12,500 nt of DNA from Stramonita haemastoma (taxonomy: Eukaryota; Mollusca; Gastropoda; Neogastropoda; Muricidae): assembly GCA_030674155.1 (NCBI GenBank), contig CM060329.1, positions 23,256,645 through 23,269,144 of the forward strand. Reading direction: 5' to 3'. A model generated the notes under the pieces. It saw only the letters and a list, made by a program, of their open reading frames with translations. It was not told where the DNA came from and did not search any database. Within the stretch, counting starts at the first letter, position 1. Every line of letters begins with the position of its first letter. The position numbers and the translations under genes are program-made. Below, piece after piece: positions 1 to 6,863 of the stretch.

Positions 1-267
1 GGTTCCAACACCAATCACCTCCACATTCTGCACAGGACTGTAAACTGAGGCTTTAGACTGTGTGAATGCATGCTTGTCATCTTGTGTCAGAAAATAGGCC
101 AACTGTGGCTGGTGGTATGAATAACAACCCAGTCACTAGTGCAAGCCTAATTTGCAATTGACACAATTTGCTGTACTACTGATGGTTATGCTACATCGTA
201 TAACCTGAAGTGAGTACATTGTATGTAGCTTGAAAGGAATTCATCATAAGATACATGTGCAAGATGA

Positions 268-428
268 GTACTTATGCATGTGTGTGTGTGTTGGTGTGTG
301 TGTGTGTGTGTGTATTGTGTGTGTGTGTGTGTATGTGTTGTTATGTGTGTGTGTTGTACAGTGTGTGTCACAGTGTGTGTCACTCTGTGTGTGTGTGTGC
401 GCGTGTGTGCTGCGTGCATGCGTGCGTG
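268..428. repeat. Imperfect GT-rich simple repeat
   Basis: Long stretch of GT dinucleotides interrupted by short units such as TTGTGT, TATGTG and CACAGTG, with GC-containing alternation near 398-428. Overlapping open frames are repetitive Cys/Val or His/Thr strings and are not genes. Confidence 0.85.
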
Positions 429-792
429 TTGAGCATATGTTTTCTAAAGGTGGAGTTTTATTTGTTTATTGTAAATAAAAAAATTGTACTCACAATTAAT
501 GAATTGTTTTTCCATCCGTGACATGATATATTTGAAGTGAGAAATGAGCACTTGATCTGAAATTTTTCATTAATTGTTGGGAATGGATGATTTTGATTTT
601 ATTTCAGACCATGTCTGCACTTTCTTGGGATCTATGCTAACACAATATCTGAACCATACTGTATCTCTTTGCCGTGTATGCATACACCCATCCACCTCCC
701 TTAAGTTAAAAGTTGAGTTTTTGGGGGGTTTGTTTTGAGTGCTGTGCATTAGTTTGTAAGCCAGGACATGGCAGTTGGCACTAGACTGTATC

Positions 793-852
793 AGTGTGTG
801 TGTATGTGTGTGTGGGGTGTGGGTGTGTGTGTGTGTTAGGGGGGGGGGGGGG
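793..852. repeat. GT repeat followed by a 14-base G run
   Basis: Degenerate GT repeat to about 836, then an uninterrupted run of 14 G at 839-852. Such runs are prone to length error and can form G-quadruplexes. Confidence 0.8.
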
Positions 853-1396
853 TTGTTTGCAAGGGGTCAGGACTATTAATGTATTAAATATATATAAATT
901 AATATTACCATTGGGGATGGAAAGTGAGCAGTCAGCCAGTAGAGTAGGTCTTCATTAACACTGTAATAACAGGCAGCCCGCTGTTAGTATTACTGTATTA
1001 GGTAATTTTCTAAGGTTTTATTTGTTGTTTTTTTCTTTGGAAGCATCTCTCTGAATTGAGAAGAACTTTAGGATGATCTTTGCACTGTCACTTTGAAGAT
1101 CATGTGTATCAATTTAATCAGTGGAAGAAGTTGTATGGCTGTCATAGCTGTCATATTTCCTGTAAGAATATCATATTCAGATACTATATATGCAGAAAAT
1201 GCTGGGTCAGTCAATCATCTGGTCTTGGGTGTGCATTTTTCATTGTTTGACAAGTTTTGTTTCTGGTATATTTAACGACACTAGTGTTCTGTTAATCTAC
1301 CACTTTCATTGTAAGTTATGAAGTCGAGACTTCAACGAATATGTTTTGTTGTTACTGTTTTTTTTAAATAATAAAGAACAACTATTCTCTGTGCAG

Positions 1397-1440
1397 GAGC
1401 TGCTTAATTCACCAGACTGACACACATTCATAAAACCAAG
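1397..1440 (+). other. RAD54L2: 5' UTR segment of the first coding exon
   Basis: The segment between the predicted acceptor (AG at 1395-1396) and the start codon. An in-frame TAA at 1405-1407 precedes the ATG, so translation cannot extend upstream in this exon. The start context is ACCAAGATGG, with A at -3 and G at +4, a favourable initiation context. Confidence 0.6.
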
Positions 1441-2147
1441 ATGGCTGAGCCTGGCGAGGGGAGGGAGCTGGCAGACACACTTCTACCTAGTCAAGTGTCC
1501 TTGGATGCCCTCAGCCAGCCGGAGTCCATGGAGGGCAAGGAGCTGGCAGAGGAGGTGGACGCCAGCATTCTGGGCAACATCCTGGGCATGGAGGGCACGC
1601 CCGCAGAGCTGAAGGAAGAGGAGTCCTGCATCATGGAAGCTTTGGCAGAGTGCGGTGATGCTCTGGCAGAGGCGGACGAGGACTACGAAGAAGGGGAGGA
1701 CAACGATGAGGAAGAGACAGTGATGACGAAGACGACGACGAGGAAGACGACGACTGACGACGAACAGGACGAGTCGGAGGATGAGGAAACAGCTGTGAAA
1801 GGTCTGGATGTGGGTTTAGACTTTGAGGAAATGCCAGACTTCACTTCCATGCTGGAAGCGGACAGTGGGCCAGTCTTGAAAGGGACTGTGGCTGCTGACC
1901 TCGGCATCAAGACGGAGCCAGATTCAGACCTGATGGACATAGGGACCGTGGGGAACAAAGAAGCAGTAGGGGACAAGGAAGGTGAAGGTCCGAAGAAGTT
2001 GAAAAGAAAAAGGTCTGTGAAAGACAAAGGCAAGAAAGTCAAAAGGTCGAAAGGAGAGAAAAAGAAGAAGAAGAAGAAAAAGAAGAAAAACGATTCCCAG
2101 GTGGACTCCAAATCGTTGAAGGCTTCAGAAAGGAGGAGAAACATCAG
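1441..2147 (+). CDS. RAD54L2: RAD54L2/ARIP4 homologue, coding exon 1 (N-terminus)
   Basis: Encodes residues 1-235 plus two bases of codon 236 and ends at a consensus donor, CAG|GTGAGC. The start is the first ATG after an in-frame stop, in a good Kozak context. The protein is disordered: a Glu/Asp-rich segment (about 75-115), a basic region (about 185-220) with KRKR and a run of ten Lys that could serve as nuclear localisation signal, and the RRNIR motif at the exon end. Joined to exon 2 this gives RRNIRK, the same stretch that opens the conserved N-terminal block of vertebrate ARIP4 as I recall it. Lys157 in IKTEPDSD fits the psi-K-x-E sumoylation consensus. Residues 93-105 (Thr/Lys/Arg-rich) look out of place inside the acidic tract and read as pure Asp/Glu/Ser in the next frame, suggesting two compensating indels. 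The family acts in the nucleus as a DNA-dependent ATPase. Confidence 0.85.
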
Positions 2148-2687
2148 GTGAGCAAAATGTCAAACTTGCGTACAGTTTTGTGTGTATTAGTATCTGTTTT
2201 CCACCCCTCCTCCCCCCAAAAAAATTAATGACCAGTGTTTACTTCCATACAGCTGAAAGTGTGTGTGTGTGTGTGCTCGTGTCGTGTCACTGTGTGTGTG
2301 TGTCTCTTTGTGTGCACAAGCGTGTATTATGTACATGTGTGTGTATGTGTGCTTGTGCATGTATACATTAAAAATTTTTTTTTTTTATACCACTTTATGT
2401 TACAGCAGATTTCTCTGCGTGAAATTCGGGAATGCATCCATACCATATATTTTTTTCTATTAATATAACCAATTTCGTCAGAATTGTGACAGATGAATTA
2501 AAACGGCTGAAAAATGTATGCGTCTTTAGACACTCCAAACTGGAGTTGTCAATGTAAAAATCATCAGTAATCTTGGGAAAAATCTGACAAACCAGTAATC
2601 AACCGACAAGCCAGTCATCTTCTATTTCCAGATGTCATACTGTATTCAGAAAGTGTATACTGATAAATTTCAAAATGCAATTTCCAG
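2148..2687 (+). other. RAD54L2: Intron 1
   Basis: Donor GTGAGC, acceptor ATTTCCAG. Contains imperfect GT repeats at about 2258-2360 and otherwise AT-rich sequence. A second, more pyrimidine-rich acceptor (TCTATTTCCAG) ends at 2631, 56 bases upstream of the one used. Its use would put exon 2 out of frame. Confidence 0.8.
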
Positions 2688-2919
2688 AAAAATCATCGGC
2701 GAGAAAGATCTGGAGAAGGAGACCCTGGATGCGCAGAAAGAGGAGTTTGAGCGGCAGCAGCGTCTGCTGGAGCAGAAGAGACAGGCCCTGAGCAGCATGG
2801 CGGCAGCCTCCAGCAGCAAGGCAGCAGCAGCCTCGGCCGCTAGGCTAGTGGTAGTGGCACCAGCTCTGCCAGTGCCTCTGCCAAAGTGCAGGACCCTCAA
2901 CTAAAGTCTCTACTGCAGT
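2688..2919 (+). CDS. RAD54L2: RAD54L2/ARIP4 homologue, coding exon 2 (with frame break)
   Basis: Completes codon 236 (AG|A, Arg) and continues KIIGEKDLEKETLDAQ, which resembles the conserved N-terminal block after RRNIRK in ARIP4. A Glu/Gln/Arg-rich segment follows that should be helical or coiled-coil (EEFERQQRLLEQKRQ), then Ala/Ser-rich sequence. As written the frame stops at TAA 2902-2904, before the consensus donor GTAAGT at 2920. The cause appears to be a tandem duplication of GCTAG (2839-2848). With one copy the frame continues as SGSGTSSASASAKVQDPQLKSL to that donor, in phase 1, which then joins exon 3 correctly. The break could be a sequencing or assembly error, a variant allele, or real. 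Its position in a low-complexity linker says nothing against the gene being functional. Confidence 0.8.
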
Positions 2920-3633
2920 GTAAGTTATGGGGTGGGGGTTAGAGGGTGTGTGTGTGTGTGTGTGTAGGGGGGGGGGGGGGGGGGACTTAGAAGGGGTGGG
3001 TCAGAGAGAGTGTAGATAATTTGTGAGTGTTTTTAAAAAAAATATTTTTTTTATATCATGTTGGCTCAGGCCAAAAGCTATGTCAGCTAAGTGCCAAAGC
3101 CTACACTAAAATGTTGGTATGTCATCAAATGTTGTGTTTTAGATTGCCTTCAGCCATGACAGGCTCTTAGCATAGCCTGCACTCTCCTTCAAAGGAGGAA
3201 AATCCTCTGAAATCAGAGAATGGCTGCCTATATGGCGAGGTACTTGAAAACAGTCATACACACAAACCTCTCATTCAGTGTGCAATTTCAATCTAACTGA
3301 TTCCCAGTTTTAAAGATTTATTGTACCTCATCTGTTTGCATAAAACACTGTTAGGAATAGGAATACAAGTGCATATTGATAATTTACATTTGAATTTTAA
3401 AAACAGTTTTGAATTTTTTTTATATCATGTATTTGTGATAGAGTGTGTATTTGTGTGTGGCTTGGTTTTTGTACACTTTCTGCCAGGTTAGCAACATTGA
3501 TGAAAGTGCTGAACGATGGAAGGTGGGAAAATCCACTTGTGTGAATCTCGTATTTAGTGGTGCACTGGCTTACAGTTTTGATGTTTTCTTATTCTAAAGA
3601 ATGTCATACTGATCAGCTTTTCTTGACTTGCAG
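2920..3633 (+). other. RAD54L2: Intron 2
   Basis: Consensus donor GTAAGT, acceptor CTTGCAG. Holds (GT)10 at 2946-2965 directly followed by a run of 18 G at 2967-2984, then AT-rich sequence. The segment around 3180-3275 (containing GGCTGCCTATATGGCGAGG and GTCATACACAC) reminds me of an interspersed repeat widespread in gastropod genomes, but this is recollection only. Confidence 0.75.
2946..2984. repeat. (GT)10 plus G18 tract
   Basis: Perfect GT dinucleotides followed by A and a run of 18 G. It lies 26 bases after the exon 2 donor. Confidence 0.9.
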
Positions 3634-3783
3634 CTGCAGAAGAGGAGGCAGTGAAGATCGAAAAGAGGGAAGTGGAGAAGAAGAAAACGGAGCAGAAACC
3701 AGACCTTATACCTGCGTCAGAGATCAAGAAAGAAGTGCTGGACGAAGAGGAGAAGGAGGTGAAGAAAGAAAAACCATCCAAAG
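3634..3783 (+). CDS. RAD54L2: RAD54L2/ARIP4 homologue, coding exon 3 (charged linker)
   Basis: A 150-base exon between acceptor TTGCAG and donor AAAG|GTGAGG. The first two bases complete a Ser codon begun in exon 2, and the last base (G, phase 1) begins a Glu codon finished in exon 4. It encodes residues 312-361, almost entirely Lys/Glu: AEEEAVKIEKREVEKKKTEQ, then KPDLIPASEIKKEVLDEEEK and EVKKEKPSK. The composition suggests a single long charged alpha-helix. The conserved RAD54L2 domains do not start until exon 4, so the assignment rests on phase matching on both sides and on splice-site quality rather than on sequence similarity. A different frame is open over the same bases but does not join to its neighbours. 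Confidence 0.75.
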
Positions 3784-4656
3784 GTGAGGGGCCGTAGGAC
3801 TGATGTATGCTTAAATCCTTACTGTTGAAGACCCTAGTTTTTTGTTTTTCCTTCTAAAAAGTAGTAAAAGACACGAAATTGCAAGGCTCATAAATTGCTT
3901 ATGCACAGCCATTTAAACAAAGATAAAAATGTGATGTAAGACTCTGCAGATACTCAGTTTCTACAGATCTCTTTGGCTGGCATAGATTTTGTTCAGATTT
4001 CTTGCAAACTTGAGCATATTTAAAAGCAGGTCTGAAGGGAAATTTGAACTGACTTTCGAGGTAGTTTTCTTTTTGTGGTTTGGCTTCGCAGCCAGGCCAA
4101 GATGTGCTTGTGGGGCATGGAAGTTTGTATCGTTAAACCATTACTGATTTCGATCATTTAACTCCTGGTAAGAAATTATCAATTGCTTATAAATGTTATC
4201 ACATTCAAAGATATAGTTTGTAGGTGAAAAAATTGAGAAATGGACCAAAAAAACCCCTTCCCATGCATAGTGGTTGAGCTATATTTGGAAATGTTTTATT
4301 ATGACACAGTACTGTATTCCCTTGCATTCTCAGCACCCAAACTCTTTTTGGCGAGGAACAGAAGTTGGCAAAGTTTATGGGAAAGATTATTGTCAAAAGT
4401 GTTTAATGTAGTCATCGATAACTTAAACTGGTTGCTGTTGATCGTACATTTCTTTTAAAATTAGCTAAACTACACTCTAAACAAGTGTTAACTATAAATC
4501 CTGTATAAACGTATGCAGGATCCCAACTGTGCCTGGGTACTGGTGATCGCACATTTATCTGAAAATTAGCTGAACTACACTCTAAACAAGTGTTAACCAT
4601 AAATCCTGATAAAACGTACGCCGGATCCTACCTTTACCTGTGCGCTGTGTTCCCAG
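3784..4656 (+). other. RAD54L2: Intron 3
   Basis: Donor GTGAGG, acceptor TTCCCAG. Mostly AT-rich unique sequence. The right end carries a diverged 105-bp tandem duplication (4440-4649) described separately. No other gene or RNA was recognised. Confidence 0.8.
4440..4649. repeat. Diverged 105-bp tandem duplication before exon 4
   Basis: Unit 1 begins GATCGTACATTT at 4440 and unit 2 GATCGCACATTT at 4545. Both contain AAATTAGCT(A/G)AACTACAC, a shared TCTAAACAAGTGTTAAC block and ATAAATCCTG, and then a GGATCC near the end of each. Similarity is high over about 90 bases and fades towards the exon 4 acceptor. Unit 2 forms the branch-point region of exon 4. Confidence 0.85.
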
Positions 4657-4907
4657 AGGAAGTGATCGAGCTGAGCAGCGACTCGGAGAGCGACGATGAC
4701 GACTGCGTGATGGTGCAGAGCTCCGAGGAAGAGGACCAGGACCAAGGGGACGAGCCAGATGAGCTGAACGATGGGGGCGCCCACGTCAACGACGAGATGA
4801 ACTGTCGCGATGACGAGGGTCGTGTGCTGGTCAACGTCGGCCATCCTGCCGATGACCCCGACATCTTCTTGGCCCCGCAAATGGCCAAAGTCATCAAACC
4901 TCACCAA
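4657..4907 (+). CDS. RAD54L2: RAD54L2/ARIP4 homologue, coding exon 4 (SIM-like motif, pre-helicase block)
   Basis: Residues 362-445. It opens with EEVIELSSDSESDDDD. The hydrophobic core VIEL (364-367) followed by Ser/Asp is a typical SUMO-interaction motif and corresponds to EVIELSS in vertebrate ARIP4. After a Glu/Asp/Gln-rich linker comes the family-specific block GGAHVNDEMNCRDDEGRVLV, NVGHPADDPDIFLAPQ and KVIKPHQ, which aligns well with vertebrate RAD54L2 just before the SNF2 ATPase domain. The exon ends in phase 0 at CAA|GTAGGC, the same place (PHQ|IGG) where the next conserved block begins. The upstream in-frame extension into the intron is not coding. RAD54L2 proteins bind SUMO pathway factors and act on nuclear targets such as androgen receptor and SUMO-marked topoisomerase II adducts; that role is known for mammals and inferred here. 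Confidence 0.93.
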
Positions 4908-4933
4908 GTAGGCGGTAGTGTTGTTATTAGAAT

Positions 4934-5177
4934 GAGGGAGGGAGATGGAGGGAGGGAGGGGGAGGGAGGAGGGAGGAAGGAAGGAAGGGGAGGAAGGAAG
5001 GAGGAGAGGAGGGAGGAGGAGAGGAAGGAGGGAGGGAGGGGGAGGGAGAGAGAGAGGAGGGGAGAGAGAGGGGGGGAGGGAGGGGGAGGAGAGAGAGAGA
5101 GAGAGGGGGGGTGGGAGGGGGAGAGAGAGGAGGGGAGAGAGAGAGACATGCACACACACAGAGGGAGGGAGGGGGAG

Positions 5178-5231
<54 letters not shown>

Positions 5232-5382
5232 AGATGGATGGGGAGAGAGAGGGAGGGAGGGAAAGAGAGAGAGAGGGAGGGAGGGAAAGAGAGAAAGAGA
5301 GGGGGGGGGAAGGGAGGGAGAGACAGACAGACAGAGAGAGAGAGTGAGAGAGACAGAGACGGACGGACAGAGAGAGAGAGAT
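4934..5382 (+). repeat. Long polypurine (GA/GGGA) tract
   Basis: About 450 bases almost wholly of A and G on the + strand. Positions 4947-5111 are an uninterrupted purine run of 165 bases and 5160-5234 another of 75. Units drift between GGGA, GGAA and GA. Small breaks carry ATGCACACACACA (5148-5160) and (ACAG)n near 5321-5335. Such polypurine/polypyrimidine DNA can form triplex (H-DNA) structures. Both strands give long open frames of Arg/Glu or Ser/Leu/Pro, which are artefacts. Confidence 0.95.
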
Positions 5383-5739
5383 AGCAGTTATTCATGTCCA
5401 ACATAATAGCAGTAGGAAAACAAAGATTCCTTGTTCAGTATTTCCGAGGCAACATATGTGATTCCTTGACATCATAGTTGCTGACAGGGTAAACTATGGA
5501 TGAAGCTGAAAATATGTGCTTGATGTTGAAGATGTTTCTCCATTCCAGTGAAACAAACCTTTCACTATTGGATCTCTGAATGATGAGAGCAGACAGCTGT
5601 AATGGCTCAAGAGGCTGCACTTTGCCATTCTATGCTGTAACTGAAAATAAAAAAAGAAGAGAAAGGAATCCTGTTGGAGAGCAGAAAGTGTGTTTGCAAT
5701 GTTCTTATGTTAGTAAATCGCAGGATTGAAGCTTGTTTA

Positions 5740-5920
5740 GGGGCCAGCATATTGAGGGTGGCACCCATTTCCTCTCCCTCGCTGCTTTACCTTCCCTGAC
5801 CCTAAAGAGGGCAGGTACCCATTTACAGCTGGGTGAACAGGGGGAACTGTACTGAAGGCAACACGCGTAAACGGTCACCCATCCAATCAGTAACCACGCT
5901 CGACCCTGCTTAACTTCTGG
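5740..5920 (-). repeat. 5S rRNA-like segment, possible 5S-derived SINE
   Basis: Read on the - strand, 5920 down to 5873 gives AGAAGTTAAGCAGGGTCGAG, then GTGGTTACTGATTGGATGGG and TGACC. This closely follows the internal promoter part of eukaryotic 5S rRNA (box A AAGYTAAGCAGGGTCGGGC, then GGTTAGTACTTGGATGGGWGACC). The 5' third of 5S rRNA is absent and the sequence departs from 5S after GTGACC. The next 130 bases, to about 5740, are unrelated, GC-richer than their surroundings, and may be the body of the element. It is therefore not an intact 5S gene: a 5S-headed SINE (SINE3-like) or a 5S pseudogene fragment fits better. No clear tail or target-site duplication was identified. Confidence 0.65.
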
Positions 5921-5930
5921 GGAAAAGCAA

Positions 5931-6002
5931 GAACTTTGTTAGGGGAATACACAATTATTTTGCAAAGCTGAACTTTGTTCAGGGAATATAAAATGATTTT
6001 GC
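5931..6002. repeat. Diverged 39-base tandem duplication
   Basis: GAACTTTGTT(A/C) followed by GGGAATA and then ATTTTGC occurs at 5931-5963 and again at 5970-6002, at a spacing of 39 bases. It lies about 60 bases before exon 5. Confidence 0.7.
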
Positions 6003-6064
6003 GTGACAATCTTGATATGCGGCACAAACCATGTTCTTACCGATGGTGTTTGTTGTGTTGGCAG

Positions 6065-6181
6065 ATTGGAGGGGTCCGGTTTCTGTACGACAACTTGGTG
6101 GAGTCCTTGTCCCGCTTCAAAAGCAGCCCGGGCTTCGGCTGTATCCTGGCCCACAGCATGGGACTGGGCAAGACCATTCAG
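6065..6181 (+). CDS. RAD54L2: RAD54L2/ARIP4 homologue, coding exon 5 (SNF2 motif I, Walker A)
   Basis: A 117-base, phase 0-0 exon for residues 446-484. It reads [18 protein letters not shown] and then [20 protein letters not shown], ending in Gln. This is nearly identical to the vertebrate RAD54L2 ATP-binding segment. MGLGKT is motif I (Walker A), with the nucleotide-binding Lys at 481 and Thr at 482. The preceding [10 protein letters not shown] is the region that contacts the adenine in SNF2 enzymes (motif Q-like). [10 protein letters not shown], rather than the LADEMGLGKT usual in Swi2/Snf2, is characteristic of the ARIP4/ATRX branch. Donor CAG|GTCAGT, acceptor TTGGCAG. Exon length and phase are exact with no indel. 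It provides ATP binding for the translocase. Confidence 0.97.
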
Positions 6182-6863
6182 GTCAGTCAGCTGGGTGAAA
6201 GGTGTTCATGTACATACACTCTGTAACAGACACTGTGCACCCTTTAACAGACACCTGTTCACCCTCTGTATTTTTCTGTATTTCAGTAATGTTTGAAAAA
6301 TATGGAAATACGATTTCAGTAATCAAAATCTGATTTTTGTCAACAAAAAATCTTAAAATCTAAAACGTAGTCTGCTATCTACAGCAACTCCGTTCATGTC
6401 GTGTTGCTCCATCTGTTATCGTTCAGAGATTAGTCTTCCCGTACAATGCATGTACATGGCACCTCTTACAAAACAACACGGCAGAATGTGCTGTAGATTT
6501 TTGCGGAAAAACTTGCCAAACTGACAACACTCACAAGCAAAGAAAGATGTGGAGTAAATGCAAAATTACACTGAACAGGCCAGGATGGAGCTAGAAGAGG
6601 GACAGTTACGGATAGAGATGCACAAACAGCAAAATTGGATGTTTGTTTTGCCGAGCAAGGTGTGAAACCTGTGCTATGTCTGTGGTATTGGGCTACTCAC
6701 TAGTGAAATTTAAGCTTTCATTCACAAGTGGTGATGAAAAGTGGAACACAGTCGGAAAATAACAATTCATGGCACTTTCTTTATTAAAGATTGCTCATTT
6801 CTTGACAAATCATGATATAGCAACAAAAAAACTTAACAGTATTTTTTCTGTGTGTGTGTGCAG
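6182..6863 (+). other. RAD54L2: Intron 5
   Basis: Donor GTCAGT. The acceptor is preceded by TTTTTTCTGTGTGTGTGTGCAG, so the pyrimidine tract is partly a TG repeat. Near 6220-6260 a short stretch resembling AACAGACAC...CACCCT is repeated. The rest is AT-rich with no recognised gene or element. Confidence 0.8.

Larger units (their letters stand above)
1..1396. other. Upstream or 5' UTR intron sequence without recognisable gene
   Basis: No convincing exon was found here. Open frames in the stretch are short and several are only GT-repeat translations. It holds imperfect GT-rich tracts (about 268-428 and 793-836), a run of 14 G (839-852) and an AT-rich patch near 885-905. The last bases form a good splice acceptor (pyrimidine-rich, then GTGCAG ending at 1396), so at least the right part is probably an intron between a non-coding first exon and the first coding exon. 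A GTAAGT at 1311-1316 resembles a donor, but the implied 80-base intron is doubtful. No promoter element can be supported. Confidence 0.5.
4908..6064 (+). other. RAD54L2: Intron 4
   Basis: Donor GTAGGC, acceptor TTGGCAG. Contents in order: a polypurine tract (about 4934-5382), AT-rich sequence with no recognised gene (5400-5730), a segment with a 5S rRNA-like head on the - strand (about 5740-5920), and a diverged 39-base tandem duplication (5931-6002). Open frames over the purine tract are repetitive and spurious. Confidence 0.8.

Noticed and set aside
186..521. Several open frames of Cys/Val or His/Thr repeats
   Set aside because: They are translations of the GT-rich simple repeat on both strands; no domain, splice sites or codon structure supports them.
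1093..1275. 60-codon open frame in the upstream region
   Set aside because: No similarity recognised, ordinary AT-rich composition, no splice context joining it to the gene.
4593..5404. Long open frames over 4901-5404 on both strands and an extension of exon 4 past 4907
   Set aside because: These translate the polypurine tract into Arg/Glu/Gly or Ser/Leu/Pro strings. The conserved protein leaves this exon at PHQ and resumes at IGGVRF in exon 5, with a donor at 4908.
5873..5920. Functional 5S rRNA gene
   Set aside because: Only the central part of 5S is present; the first third and the 3' third do not match.
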